A stretch of DNA of 64,000 bases from Mycobacterium sp. 852014-50255_SCH5639931 (GCF_001665605.1 NZ_LZSV01000017.1:1-64000); one strand, 5' to 3'. Counted from the stretch's first letter, positions 35,284-44,894 are shown. The notes: generated from the sequence alone by a model not told the origin. Program-made: numbers and translations.

Positions 35284-36939
35284 ATGACGACGCGAGGGCG
35301 TAAGCCGAGACCCGGCCGCATCACGTACGTGGGCTCTGGTCCCGGCGATCCGGGACTCTTGACTACCCGGGCCGCCACGGTATTGGCGAACGCCGCCTTG
35401 GTGTTCACCGACCCCGACGTGCCGGAGCCGGTGCTGGCGCTGATCGGCAAAGACCTGCCGCCGGTTTCGGGCCCGGCGCCCGCCGATGCCCCTGCCGGGC
35501 ACGGCGACGCCGCCACCGGCGCGGAGCAACCCGCGGTGATATCGGCCGGTCCCGATGTCCGCCCGGCGCTGGGCGAGCCCGCCGAGGTGGCGAAGACGCT
35601 GACCGCCGAGGCCCGCACCGGCGTCGACGTGGTGCGGCTGGTGGCTGGGGATCCGCTGACGGTCGACGCGGTCATCACCGAGGTGAACGCCGTCGCGCGG
35701 AGCCACCTGCACCTCGAGATCGTGCCCGGCCTGGCTGCCACGGACTCCGTGCCCACCTACGCGGGGTTGCCGCTCGGCTCGTCGCACACGGTTGCCGACG
35801 TCCGCGACCCACATGTGGACTGGGACGCTTTGGCCGCGGCGCCCGGCCCGCTGATCCTGCAGGCGACCACGTCGCATCTGGCCGATGCGGCGCGCACCCT
35901 GATCGAGCACGAGCTGGCCGAGTCCACTCCGTGCGTGGTGACCGCGCACGGCACCACCTGCCAGCAGCGTTCGATCGAGACCACGTTGGGCGGTCTGACC
36001 GACTCGGCCGTGCTGGGCGCGACGGACCCGGCGGGCCCGTTGACCGGGCCGCTGGTGGTGACCATCGGCAAGACGGTGGCCAGCCGGGCGAAGCTGAACT
36101 GGTGGGAGAGCCGCGCCCTGTACGGCTGGACCGTGTTGGTACCGCGCACCAAGGACCAGGCCGGCGAGATGAGCGAGCGGCTGACGTCCTACGGTGCGCT
36201 GCCGATCGAGGTGCCGACCATCGCCGTCGAGCCGCCGCGCAGCCCCGCGCAGATGGAGCGGGCAGTCAAGGGTCTGGTCGACGGCCGCTTCCAGTGGGTG
36301 GTGTTCACCTCCACCAACGCGGTGCGCGCGGTGTGGGAGAAGTTCGGCGAGTTCGGTCTGGACGCCCGCGCCTTCTCGGGCGTGAAGATCGCCTGTGTCG
36401 GCGAGTCCACGGCCGATCGGGTGCGCGCCTTCGGGATCAGCCCCGAATTGGTGCCGGCCGGGGAGCAGTCGTCGCTGGGTCTGCTGGACGACTTCCCGCC
36501 CTACGACAGCATTTTCGACCCGGTGAACCGTGTCCTGCTGCCGCGGGCCGACATCGCCACCGAGACGCTGGCCGAGGGGCTGCGCGAACGGGGCTGGGAG
36601 ATCGAGGACGTCACCGCCTACCGGACGGTGCGGGCCGCCCCGCCGCCGGCGGAGACGCGGGAGATGATCAAGACCGGCGGGTTCGACGCGGTGTGCTTCA
36701 CCTCCAGCTCCACGGTGCGCAACCTGGTGGGCATCGCCGGCAAGCCGCACGCGCGGACGATCATCGCCTGCATCGGTCCCAAAACCGCCGAGACCGCCGC
36801 CGAGTTCGGTTTGCGGGTGGACGTGCAGCCCGAAACGGCCGCGGTCGGTCCGCTGGTCGATGCTTTGGCCGAGCACGCCGCGCGGTTGCGCGCCGAGGGT
36901 GCGCTGCCACCGCCGCGTAAGAAGAGCCGCAGGCGCTAG
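35284..36939 (+). CDS. hemD: bifunctional uroporphyrinogen-III methylase-like / uroporphyrinogen-III synthase
   Basis: A 551-aa fusion. Residues ~10-265 are a SUMT/CysG-like tetrapyrrole methylase domain (RITYVGSGPGDPGLLTTRAA and LPLGSSHT). Residues ~285-540 are a HemD domain (LVPRTKDQAGEMSERLTSYG, VFTSTNAVRAVWEKF, CFTSSSTVRNLVGIAG) that cyclises hydroxymethylbilane. The methylase half is divergent and has a Pro/Ala-rich insert near 60-90, so its activity is uncertain. ATG 35284 follows GGGAGCGACA. Same architecture as M. tuberculosis Rv0511. It lies 3 bases before hemB. The basic tail PPPRKKSRRR is unusual but shared with that protein. Confidence 0.93.
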   Translation: MTTRGRKPRPGRITYVGSGPGDPGLLTTRAATVLANAALVFTDPDVPEPVLALIGKDLPPVSGPAPADAPAGHGDAATGAEQPAVISAGPDVRPALGEPAEVAKTLTAEARTGVDVVRLVAGDPLTVDAVITEVNAVARSHLHLEIVPGLAATDSVPTYAGLPLGSSHTVADVRDPHVDWDALAAAPGPLILQATTSHLADAARTLIEHELAESTPCVVTAHGTTCQQRSIETTLGGLTDSAVLGATDPAGPLTGPLVVTIGKTVASRAKLNWWESRALYGWTVLVPRTKDQAGEMSERLTSYGALPIEVPTIAVEPPRSPAQMERAVKGLVDGRFQWVVFTSTNAVRAVWEKFGEFGLDARAFSGVKIACVGESTADRVRAFGISPELVPAGEQSSLGLLDDFPPYDSIFDPVNRVLLPRADIATETLAEGLRERGWEIEDVTAYRTVRAAPPPAETREMIKTGGFDAVCFTSSSTVRNLVGIAGKPHARTIIACIGPKTAETAAEFGLRVDVQPETAAVGPLVDALAEHAARLRAEGALPPPRKKSRRR

Positions 36940-36942
36940 CCG

Positions 36943-37923
36943 ATGGCCTACCCGCGGCAGCGCCCGCGTCGGCTCCGCTCCACCCCCGCGCTGCGTCGTT
37001 TGGTGGCGCAAACGTCTTTGGAGCCAAGGCATTTGGTGCTGCCGATGTTCGTCGCCGACGGTATCGACGAGCCGCGGCCGATCGCGTCGATGCCCGGCGT
37101 CGTGCAGCACACCCGCGACTCGCTGCGCAGCGCCGCGGCCGACGCCGTCAACGCCGGCGTTGGTGGGCTGATGCTGTTCGGCGTGCCTCGCGACGAGGAC
37201 AAGGACTCGATGGGGTCGGCCGGCACCGACCCCGATGGCATCCTCAATATCGCCCTGCGGGACCTGGCCAAGGATCTCGGCGACGCGACGGTGCTGATGG
37301 CCGACACCTGCCTGGACGAGTTCACCGACCACGGCCATTGCGGCGTGCTGGACGCCAGGGGCCGGGTCGACAACGACGCCACCCTGACCCGGTACGTGAA
37401 ACTGGCTGTCGCACAGGCGGAGTCGGGCGCACACGTGGTCGGGCCGAGCGGGATGATGGACGGCCAGGTGGCCGCGATCCGCGACGGCCTGGACGCCGCC
37501 GGTTACACCGACGTGGTGGTCTTGGCCTACGCCGCGAAGTTCGCCTCGGCGTTCTACGGCCCCTTCCGAGAGGCGGTCAGTTCCAGCCTGTCCGGGGACC
37601 GGCGCACCTATCAGCAGGAGCCGGGAAACTTCCGCGAGGCGCTGCGCGAGATCCGGCTGGACCTCGACGAGGGCGCGGACATCATCATGGTCAAACCCGC
37701 GATGGGTTACCTCGACGTGGTGGCCGCCGCGGCGGACGTCTCGCCGGTGCCGGTGGCGGCCTACCAAGTCTCGGGGGAATACGCCATGATTTGTGCTGCG
37801 GCCGCGAATAATTGGATCGACGAGCGGGTGGCGGCGCTTGAGTCGTTGACCAGCATCCGCCGTGCCGGAGCCGATATCGTGCTGACCTATTGGGCCGTGG
37901 ACGCGGCCGGTTGGCTTTCGTGA
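36943..37923 (+). CDS. hemB: delta-aminolevulinic acid dehydratase HemB
   Basis: A 326-aa enzyme that condenses two 5-aminolevulinates into porphobilinogen. The two active-site lysines are Lys199 (YAAKFASAFYGPF) and Lys251 (IMVKPAMGYLD). The metal loop reads ADTCLDEFTDHGHCG: Asp replaces the second Cys of the zinc form while the outer Cys residues remain, a mixed type between zinc and magnesium enzymes. ATG 36943 directly follows the hemD stop by 3 bases; Rv0513-like starts 1 base after the hemB stop. Confidence 0.96.
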   Translation: MAYPRQRPRRLRSTPALRRLVAQTSLEPRHLVLPMFVADGIDEPRPIASMPGVVQHTRDSLRSAAADAVNAGVGGLMLFGVPRDEDKDSMGSAGTDPDGILNIALRDLAKDLGDATVLMADTCLDEFTDHGHCGVLDARGRVDNDATLTRYVKLAVAQAESGAHVVGPSGMMDGQVAAIRDGLDAAGYTDVVVLAYAAKFASAFYGPFREAVSSSLSGDRRTYQQEPGNFREALREIRLDLDEGADIIMVKPAMGYLDVVAAAADVSPVPVAAYQVSGEYAMICAAAANNWIDERVAALESLTSIRRAGADIVLTYWAVDAAGWLS

Positions 37924-37924
37924 G

Positions 37925-38491
37925 ATGGGGCTTGCTTTGACATCACAGTCGACGAGGGGCGAGCCGAAGCCGTTGTTCTACGAGCCGGGCGCCAGCTGGT
38001 GGTGGGTGGCATGGGGCCCGGTGGCCGCGGGCTCGATGATCCTGATCGAGGTCTGGAGCGGCGCCCCCGTGTCGTTCTTGATCCCGGTGATCTTCCTGAT
38101 CCTGGTGTCCGGGTTCGTCGGATTGCAGGTCAAGGCCGCCCGGATCCACGTCTCGGTCGAGCTCACCGAAGACGCCCTGCGTCAAGGCACCGAAACCATC
38201 CTGGTGCGCGAGATCCTCAAGGTGTATCCCGACGCCGAAAACCACGAAGCGTCCGGTAAGGAGCTGGCCCGGTGGCAGTCGGCGCGGGCGCTCGGCGAAT
38301 TGGTCGGGGTGCCCCGGGGCCGGATCGGCATCGGGCTCCAGCTCACCGGAAAACGCACCGTTCAGGCCTGGGCCCGCCGGCATCGCCAGCTCCGCGATGC
38401 GCTGACCCCGCTGGTTCAGGAGCGGGTCGAACCCGCCGGCTCGGATGCCATCGACGCCGACCGTGACGACGAAGCCGGGCCCGCACAGTGA
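37925..38491 (+). CDS. DUF3093-type membrane protein, Rv0513-like
   Basis: A 188-aa protein with two N-terminal membrane segments (about residues 26-43 and 50-69) and a cytoplasmic domain ending in an acidic tail. It contains LVREILKVYPDAENHEASGK. It starts one base after hemB and its stop overlaps the next gene by 4 bases (GTGA), so it belongs to the haem transcription unit. The conservation of this position suggests a link to haem or respiration, but the function is not known. Confidence 0.85.
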   Translation: MGLALTSQSTRGEPKPLFYEPGASWWWVAWGPVAAGSMILIEVWSGAPVSFLIPVIFLILVSGFVGLQVKAARIHVSVELTEDALRQGTETILVREILKVYPDAENHEASGKELARWQSARALGELVGVPRGRIGIGLQLTGKRTVQAWARRHRQLRDALTPLVQERVEPAGSDAIDADRDDEAGPAQ

Positions 38492-38751
38492 GCGCCCCAC
38501 GCTGGGGTACCAGGGTCCTGGTCGAACTGGGCCTGGCCTGCGCGGCGTTCGTCGGCGCGGGAGTGAGCTGGTCGCGTTCGCACCACCTGGTGGCGGTGGC
38601 GCCCATCGCGGACGGGCAGCCGTTCACCACGTCAACGGTGTATGACCCGCAGCTGCTGTTGCTGACCCTGTTGCTGCTGGCGAGTGCTGGGGTGCTGGCG
38701 GTGGTCGGAACCGCCCGACACCTCCGTGAGCGGCGCTCTAAGACGTCCTGA
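38488..38751 (+). CDS. small two-pass membrane protein, Rv0514-like
   Basis: An 87-aa protein with membrane segments at about residues 10-28 and 55-73 and a short basic tail (RHLRERRSKTS). GTG 38488 overlaps the preceding gene. It is last in the hem operon and converges with the STAS gene, overlapping it by 14 bases. The 13E12 repeat gene (Rv0515) that follows in M. tuberculosis is absent. Function unknown. Confidence 0.82.
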   Translation: MSAPRWGTRVLVELGLACAAFVGAGVSWSRSHHLVAVAPIADGQPFTTSTVYDPQLLLLTLLLLASAGVLAVVGTARHLRERRSKTS

Positions 38752-39163
38752 CCAGCGGTAGTGCCAGCCGACGGCGCCGGGCGATGGCGTCGGCCAGGTC
38801 GTGCAGTGCCTCGGGCACCGAGTGTTCGTCCGAAAACCCGCTGTCACCCAGGGATTCGGTGACCGCCGGGCTCGCGACCAGCGTCCATTGCACCCCTTCG
38901 GCGCGGCAGTCGTCATCGAAGGTTTGCAAAAGCGAAATGCCCGGCCCAGCAAATTGGGTGACGCCGCTCATGTCGAGCACCACGCGGTCTTCTCCGACGA
39001 TGAAACGGCGAATGTACCCGGCGACTCGTTCGGCATTGAGAGCGTCGATTTCACCCCGGATCGTCACCACGGTGGCCAGCTGGCGACGGTGGGCCCGGAT
39101 CCAAGCGCCGTCGCAGTGGAGGATGCCGTTTTGCTCCCGCGTCAGGACTTCGGCGATCGTCAT
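38738..39163 (-). CDS. STAS-domain anti-anti-sigma factor-like protein, Rv0516c-like
   Basis: A 141-aa single STAS domain (LATVVTIRGEIDALNAERVA, VVLDMSGVTQFAGPGISLLQ). The classical phosphorylatable Ser of SpoIIAA-type proteins would lie in the loop TQFAGPGIS, where the usual Ser next to Gly is replaced, as in Rv0516c. That homologue (OprA) is phosphorylated by PknD at an N-terminal Thr and linked to osmotic signalling. ATG 39163 (MTIAEVL) keeps a Thr at position 2; ATG 39169 would add two residues. Confidence 0.88.
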   Translation of the reverse strand: MTIAEVLTREQNGILHCDGAWIRAHRRQLATVVTIRGEIDALNAERVAGYIRRFIVGEDRVVLDMSGVTQFAGPGISLLQTFDDDCRAEGVQWTLVASPAVTESLGDSGFSDEHSVPEALHDLADAIARRRRLALPLVRTS

Positions 39164-39450
39164 GAACACCCCTCGCTCTCCGTGGCGTTCGCTGTGCTTC
39201 TGACGCTAAACCCCAAGCTTAAGGAGGGTGAAAGCCGCATCTAACGTTTTGCTAAGAAGCGATTGTCCCCGCCATTCCCGCCCTTTCCGAGCAAAGGTCG
39301 CCAGGCGCGAATTGTCGGCGAAAGGCCGCATGCCACACCACAACCGTCCGCGCACCGGGGCCATTGCGCTGCTAGGCTGCCATGGCTGCCGGTTGCGATG
39401 CGGGGGCTTGTGACATCGCGTGGTCGCCCGGTCAGCCGACTAACAGGCGA

Positions 39451-40722
39451 ATGGAACAGCAGAGTCCAGGCGGAAAGAGCATCGTGCGCGGCGCAGAGAT
39501 CAGGGGCGAGATCAAGGCCCTGACGGGGCTCCGCATCGTCGCCGCGCTGTGGGTCGTGCTGTTTCACTTCCGCCCGATGCTGGGCGACGTGGGGACCGAT
39601 TTCCACGACGCCCTCGCGCCGGTGCTCAACTGCGGAGCCCAGGGCGTCGACCTGTTCTTCATCCTCAGCGGATTCGTACTGACCTGGAACTACCTCGACC
39701 GGATGGGTCGGTCATGGTCGACGCGCGCGACCCTGCACTTCCTGTGGCTGCGGCTGGCCAGGGTGTGGCCGGTGTACCTGGTCACGCTGCACCTCGCCGC
39801 CCTCTGGGTGATTTTCACCCTGCACGTCGGCCACGTTCCGTCGCCCGACGCCGCCCAGCTCACCGCGATCAGCTATGTGCGCCAGATCCTGCTGGTGCAG
39901 CTGTGGTTCGTGCCGTTTTTCGATGATTCGAGCTGGGACGGGCCCGCCTGGTCGATCAGTGCGGAATGGCTGGCCTATCTGCTTTTCGGCCTTCTGGTGC
40001 TGGTGATTCTGCGGATGAAGCAGGCGACGCGGGCGCGGAGCCTGATGTTGCTGGCGTTCGCGGCGGCACTGCCCCCCGTGGTCATGCTCCTGGCCAGTGG
40101 CCACTTCTACACCCCGTGGAGCTGGTTGCCGCGGATCGTCACCCAGTTCACCGCCGGCGCGCTTGCTTGCGCCGCGGTGCGCAGGCTGCGGCTGACCGAT
40201 CGCGGCCGCCGACTGGCGGGCTACCTGTCCCTGCTTCTGCTGGCCGCCATGGTGGGCGTCCTCTACTGGTTCGACGCGCACCCGATCTCCGGGGTGGTGG
40301 AGAACGACAGCGGCGGCGTGGTCGACATCCTGTTCATTCCGCTGGTGATCACGCTGGCCATCGGCGTCGGCAGCCTGCCGAGAGTGCTCTCTACCCGGTT
40401 GATGGTCTACGGAGGCCAGATCTCGTTCTGCCTGTACATGGTTCACGAGCTGGTGCACACCGCATGGGGCTGGTCCGTCGAGCAGTTCGAGCTTCGGCCG
40501 CAGGACAATCCATGGAAATGGAACATCATTGGCCTGCTTGCGATCGCCGTGGTCATCTCGATCGTGATGTATCACTTCGTGGAAGAGCCCGCCCGCCGCT
40601 GGATGCGCCGGATGGTCGACGTCAAAGCCGTCACCGCGAGAAGCGAGCCCGACGAGCCGCCGAACGGCACGGTCCATCCGATCGACCGCTCGCTGGAAGC
40701 CGTTTCGGTCCGCGCGGTGTGA
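39451..40722 (+). CDS. acyltransferase-3 family membrane protein, Rv0517-like
   Basis: A 423-aa integral membrane acyltransferase with about 10 membrane segments. The family's N-terminal signature is clear: LTGLRIVAALWVVLFHFRPM, then GAQGVDLFFILSGFVLTWNY, with the His in LFHF. DGPAWSISAEW and the C-terminal FHFVEEP-like YHFVEEPARRWMRR follow. Such enzymes O-acylate envelope glycans or lipids. ATG 39451 (MEQQSPGGKS) is taken; ATG 39382 is an in-frame alternative. An SGNH hydrolase follows after 91 bases. Confidence 0.88.
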   Translation: MEQQSPGGKSIVRGAEIRGEIKALTGLRIVAALWVVLFHFRPMLGDVGTDFHDALAPVLNCGAQGVDLFFILSGFVLTWNYLDRMGRSWSTRATLHFLWLRLARVWPVYLVTLHLAALWVIFTLHVGHVPSPDAAQLTAISYVRQILLVQLWFVPFFDDSSWDGPAWSISAEWLAYLLFGLLVLVILRMKQATRARSLMLLAFAAALPPVVMLLASGHFYTPWSWLPRIVTQFTAGALACAAVRRLRLTDRGRRLAGYLSLLLLAAMVGVLYWFDAHPISGVVENDSGGVVDILFIPLVITLAIGVGSLPRVLSTRLMVYGGQISFCLYMVHELVHTAWGWSVEQFELRPQDNPWKWNIIGLLAIAVVISIVMYHFVEEPARRWMRRMVDVKAVTARSEPDEPPNGTVHPIDRSLEAVSVRAV

Positions 40723-40813
40723 CGGTTGCGTTAGCGCACGGCCGCGAGCCGGCGGCGGATAATCGATGAAAATACGGTGGCACATGACGATGCCGTTGAC
40801 GGGGGAGGTAGTG

Positions 40814-41500
40814 GTGAGTCGTCTGGCCACCTTTGTCATCGGCCTGACTTTTCTGGTCGGCGTCGGCATCGCATACCCCGCTCAGGTGCGCACGTACGAC
40901 ACGCTGACCCTGGATTTCCGGTTGAACCACATTGCCGTAGTAGGGGACTCGTATACCACCGGCACCGGTGAAGGTGGGCTGGGCCCGAGGTCATGGCCCG
41001 CCCGCGCCTGGGACGTACTCGCCGCGCGCGGCGAACGGATCTCGGCCGACGTCGCGGCCGAGGGCAGGGCCGGCTACGGCATGCCGGGCGACCATGGCAG
41101 CGTGTTCGAGGACCTGACCGCAAGGGCGGTGCAGCGCGACGATGTGCTGGTGGTGTTCTTCGGCTCCCGCAACGACGAGACCATCGATCCGGGTCTGATA
41201 GCTCAAAAGGCCCGCAGCACATTCGATCTGGCTCGCCAGCTGGCGCCGTCCGCACGGTTCCTGGTGATCGGACCGCCGTGGCCGACCGCCGATGTGCCCA
41301 TCCCCATGCTGCAGGTTCGCGACGTGCTCGGCGCGGCGGCGGCGGCCGCGGGTGCGACGTGGGTCGACCCGATCGCTGAAAGCTGGTTCGTGGGTAGGCC
41401 CGATCTGATCGGGGCGGACGGTGTGCACCCGAACGACGCCGGGCATCAATACATGGCGGACAAGATCGCCCCGCTGATCCGCACGCAACTGTCGACCTGA
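40814..41500 (+). CDS. SGNH/GDSL-type hydrolase, exported, Rv0518-like
   Basis: A 228-aa protein with an N-terminal hydrophobic signal/anchor (RLATFVIGLTFLVGVGIAYP). The SGNH catalytic elements are visible: IAVVGDSYTTG with the nucleophilic Ser, GSRNDET for the oxyanion Asn, and DGVHPNDAGH with the Asp-x-x-His pair. An esterase or deacetylase of extracytoplasmic sugars or lipids is likely, and the pairing with the acyltransferase-3 gene upstream fits an O-acylation module. GTG 40814 (or 40811) lies behind GGGGGAGG. Converges with the LuxR-type gene one base away. Confidence 0.86.
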   Translation: MSRLATFVIGLTFLVGVGIAYPAQVRTYDTLTLDFRLNHIAVVGDSYTTGTGEGGLGPRSWPARAWDVLAARGERISADVAAEGRAGYGMPGDHGSVFEDLTARAVQRDDVLVVFFGSRNDETIDPGLIAQKARSTFDLARQLAPSARFLVIGPPWPTADVPIPMLQVRDVLGAAAAAAGATWVDPIAESWFVGRPDLIGADGVHPNDAGHQYMADKIAPLIRTQLST

Positions 41501-41501
41501 C

Positions 41502-44500
41502 CTAGCCGTGCCGGGCCGCTTCCTGAGCGAGCTGCACACGCGATGACACGGCGAGCTTGGTGTAGACGTGCGTGAGATGAGACTGCACGGTGCGCGGCGA
41601 GACGAACAGCCGCGCGGCAATGTCCTTGTTGGGCAGCCCTTCGCCGACGAGCCGTACGACGTCGAGCTCGGTCGGCGTCAGCGACTCCCAACCGCTGGCC
41701 GGTCGCCCGCGTGCACCGCGGCCCCGCTGCGCGTAGCTGATGGCCTCGGCGGTGGACAGCGCGCTGCCCTCGGACCATGCGGTGTCGAAAGGTTTGGGAC
41801 CCAAGGTTTCTCGTACCTGGGCCAGCGCCGCGTCGAAGTCCGCTTGAAAGACTTCGAAGCGTACCTCGCCGTGCCGCTGCCGCATGCCGTGGGCTGCACC
41901 CAGAAGCCGGGCGGCGTGCTCGGGATTGGCTTCGGTGGCCAGTGCTGCCAGGCGTTCCAAAGTGTCGGGGATCTGCAGGTACCTCCCGGTACCCTCGGCG
42001 GACTCGATGGCCGCGTGCAGGTCGCGCTCGGCCTGTTGGAGCTCACCTTGGGCGGTGGCAATCGAGGCGCGCGCCGTCAGCGCCTTCACCTGATGACATC
42101 CTGGAACCGACGCCACCGTTTCGTCCGCCCAGCGGCGGGCGGCAACCAGGTCGCCGCAGGCCATGGTCGCCTCGGCCGTCGGCACCAAGCTTCTGACGAA
42201 CAGTTCCTTCAGGTCAGAGGTGTGCCCCCAGGCGGCATCGCAGGCCTGCTTGGCCGCCGCGAAGTCGCCGCTTGCCAGCGCCGCATTCGCCAGTGCCAGG
42301 TACGCGGTGTCCTCGTGGAAACCGCCCATGGCTGCGCCGTTTTCGAGGGCGGCTTGCGCCGCGGCCCGGGCAGCCGCGGCATCGCCGGTGAAGGCGAGCG
42401 CTTGTGCCAGCGTCATCAGACCGAAAGTCTCCATCGGCAGGTCCTCGGCGGCGCGCGCCTCCTCGACCAGCCAATTGGATACCTGCAGAGCCTCGGCCAG
42501 CTTGCCCTGCAAGGCAAGCGCACCGCTGAGGAAAACCCGGCTGTACCGAGACATGAAGCTGTCGCCGAGCGCGTCGGCGAGGGCTCGCCCCTCCTCGCCG
42601 GCGGCCTGCGACGGGACGGGATCACCGGAGACGTTGCCGACGAAGCACTGGTAGGCGCGCACGTGGTAGAGCGCCGCACGATCGCCCGTAGCGCGAGCCA
42701 GATCGGCCGCCTCGGCGAAATACGACCCCACCAGTTCGGCGTCATTCATCGCCAGCATCCCGCAGGTCAGCAGGGTGTGCACGACGAGCTCCTGATCGTC
42801 GAGCTGGCGCGCGGCGGCCAGGGCTTCTTCCGCGCGCTGCAGGCTGAATGGGGCGGAGAACCAGACCGCCAGCAGACCCGCGTCGGCGACCGCCCGCGCC
42901 CAGACCCCGGGCGCGACGTCGGCGTCGCGGTACCGCTCGTCGCCGAAGACGGCCTCAAACCCCGCCACGCCTTCGCGGAACCGTGCGCGCGTCACCCATA
43001 GCCGCTGCAGGGCCGAGACGAGCTGCAACGCCGGCTCGAACTCCCCGGCGTCGCAACTCCACGAGTGGGCCGCCCGCAGGTTGGCCATCTCGAGTTCGGC
43101 CCACGGGACCAACGGCGTCCCGTCGCCGCGCATCCGCGCTTGCAATGCCACTGCAGCGCCGGTGTAGTGATCGCGGTGCCGAATGCGCACGGCCTCGGCC
43201 TCGCCCGACTCGGCCAGCTTTTCCAGGCCGTACTGGCGGACGGTCTCCAGCAGCCGGTAGCGCATCATGCCGTCGATTTCCTCGGTGACGATCAGCGACT
43301 TGTCGACGAGCAGCCCGAGCAGGTCGATGAGCTGGAATTGCTCCACGTCGGTGCCGGCGCCGACGGCGTGGGCGGCGTCCAGGTCGAACCCGCCCATGAA
43401 CACTGCCAGACGGCGAAACAGGATGCGTTCGGGTTCCGTGAGCATGGCGTGGGACCAGTCGATGGAAGCGCGCAGCGTCTGCTGGCGGCGAACCGCGTTG
43501 CGCGCGCCTCCGGCCAGGAGGCGGAAGTTGTGATGGAGGCTGTCGACGATCTGGGTCAGCGACAGGGTGCGGGTCCGCGCAGCCGCCAGCTCGATCGCCA
43601 GCGGCATGCCGTCCAGGCGCCGGCAGATCTCGGCGATGGTAAACGAATTATCCTCGGTGCGTTGGAAATCCGGTCTGGTGCGGCGGGCGCGGTCGACGAA
43701 CAATTCGAGGGCTTCGCCGTCGACCGACAGTGACGGCACGCGCCAGGTCAGTTCTCCGGCGACGCCGATCGGCTCCCGGCTGGTCGCCAGCACGGTGACA
43801 TCCCGGCCCGCATCGAGCAGCGCCACGACCAGAGCCGCGCTGGCGTCCAGTAGGTGCTCGCAATTGTCCAGTACCAACAGCATTTTGCGGTCTCGAACGA
43901 ACTTCGACACCGTCTCCATGGTGGAGCGGCCCGGCTGGTCGGCAAGACCCAAGGTGCGCGCCAGGGTGACCGGCACGACGAGGGGATTGGTGACCGGAGC
44001 CAGGTCGACAAACCAGGCCCCGCCGGGGAACGCGTCCGCAACCTGCTCGGCGACCTGCACCGCCAACCGTGTCTTGCCGACACCCCCAGCGCCGGTCAGG
44101 GTCGCCAACCTGTTGTCCCGCAAGATCTGTCCGATGTCGCTGATCTGCGTGCCACGGCCGACGAAGCTGGTCAACTGTGTCGGAAGATGGCCATTGGCAA
44201 CGTCATTCGCCCCGCGCAACGGTGGGAAGTCGTTGGTCAGGCCGGGATGATTGAGTTGCACGATGCGTTCCGGCCGCGGCAGGTCGCGCAACGGGTGGAC
44301 GCCCAGATCGGTCAGCCAGGCATCGGCCGGTAACCGGTCGAGCACCAGCGGTTCCGTGGCACCGGACAGCACGGTCTGCCCACCGTGGGCAAGGTCGCGC
44401 AGCCGCGCCGTGCGATTGATGGTGGGTCCGGCGTAGTTGCCCGCATCGCGCAGCTGGACCTCGCCGGTGTGCAGGCCGATACGGATCCGGATCGGCGGCA

Positions 44501-44807
44501 ACACGGCTAGTTGAAGTTGAAGCGCACAGGCGACGGCGTCGCTGGGGCGCGCGAAGGCGACCACGAAGCTATCGCCCTCGCCCTGCTCGACGGGCCGGAC
44601 CCCGCCGTGGTCGGCGACGAGATTGTTCACGGTTTGATTCAGCTGCTCGAGCGCCGTCGTCATGGCGTCGGACTGGGTCTCCCACAGCCGGGTGGAGCCC
44701 TCCACGTCGGCAAGCAGCAATGTCACGGTCCCTGTGGGCAGCTCGCTCACGCTCTGCTCGCTCCAGTCCAGCAGCGGCGTGTCCGCCGACGAATGAATGT
44801 CGATCAT
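41502..44807 (-). CDS. large cyclase-STAND-TPR-LuxR transcriptional regulator
   Basis: A 1,101-aa multidomain regulator. Residues 25-150 are a class III nucleotide cyclase domain with metal Asp34 (LLADVEGSTRLW) and Asp79 (GEGDSF), and Asn131/Arg135 (INRTAR). The substrate-selecting positions are Gln75 and Asn124, the unusual pair described for M. tuberculosis Rv0386. Residues ~210-500 form a STAND/NB-ARC ATPase with P-loop LTGAGGVGKTRLA and LLVLDNCEHL. A TPR-like helical region follows, then a C-terminal LuxR helix-turn-helix (LTPTELDVVRLVGEGLPNKD). The exact start among 44807/44816/44843 is uncertain. A homologue is not at this place in M. tuberculosis, so this is a local insertion. Confidence 0.9.
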   Translation of the reverse strand: MIDIHSSADTPLLDWSEQSVSELPTGTVTLLLADVEGSTRLWETQSDAMTTALEQLNQTVNNLVADHGGVRPVEQGEGDSFVVAFARPSDAVACALQLQLAVLPPIRIRIGLHTGEVQLRDAGNYAGPTINRTARLRDLAHGGQTVLSGATEPLVLDRLPADAWLTDLGVHPLRDLPRPERIVQLNHPGLTNDFPPLRGANDVANGHLPTQLTSFVGRGTQISDIGQILRDNRLATLTGAGGVGKTRLAVQVAEQVADAFPGGAWFVDLAPVTNPLVVPVTLARTLGLADQPGRSTMETVSKFVRDRKMLLVLDNCEHLLDASAALVVALLDAGRDVTVLATSREPIGVAGELTWRVPSLSVDGEALELFVDRARRTRPDFQRTEDNSFTIAEICRRLDGMPLAIELAAARTRTLSLTQIVDSLHHNFRLLAGGARNAVRRQQTLRASIDWSHAMLTEPERILFRRLAVFMGGFDLDAAHAVGAGTDVEQFQLIDLLGLLVDKSLIVTEEIDGMMRYRLLETVRQYGLEKLAESGEAEAVRIRHRDHYTGAAVALQARMRGDGTPLVPWAELEMANLRAAHSWSCDAGEFEPALQLVSALQRLWVTRARFREGVAGFEAVFGDERYRDADVAPGVWARAVADAGLLAVWFSAPFSLQRAEEALAAARQLDDQELVVHTLLTCGMLAMNDAELVGSYFAEAADLARATGDRAALYHVRAYQCFVGNVSGDPVPSQAAGEEGRALADALGDSFMSRYSRVFLSGALALQGKLAEALQVSNWLVEEARAAEDLPMETFGLMTLAQALAFTGDAAAARAAAQAALENGAAMGGFHEDTAYLALANAALASGDFAAAKQACDAAWGHTSDLKELFVRSLVPTAEATMACGDLVAARRWADETVASVPGCHQVKALTARASIATAQGELQQAERDLHAAIESAEGTGRYLQIPDTLERLAALATEANPEHAARLLGAAHGMRQRHGEVRFEVFQADFDAALAQVRETLGPKPFDTAWSEGSALSTAEAISYAQRGRGARGRPASGWESLTPTELDVVRLVGEGLPNKDIAARLFVSPRTVQSHLTHVYTKLAVSSRVQLAQEAARHG

Positions 44808-44894
44808 GTTAGCCAGCATGCAGGGACGGTGAGTGGCAAACATCAGCGAAAGCGCGTAACTCCGCCTGCCACTACGCGGAGCTACGACCCGGGT

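Noticed and set aside
35257..37767. 836-codon open frame on the minus strand
   Set aside because: Antisense of hemD-hemB, whose motifs are unmistakable on the plus strand. Composition is that of a shadow frame.
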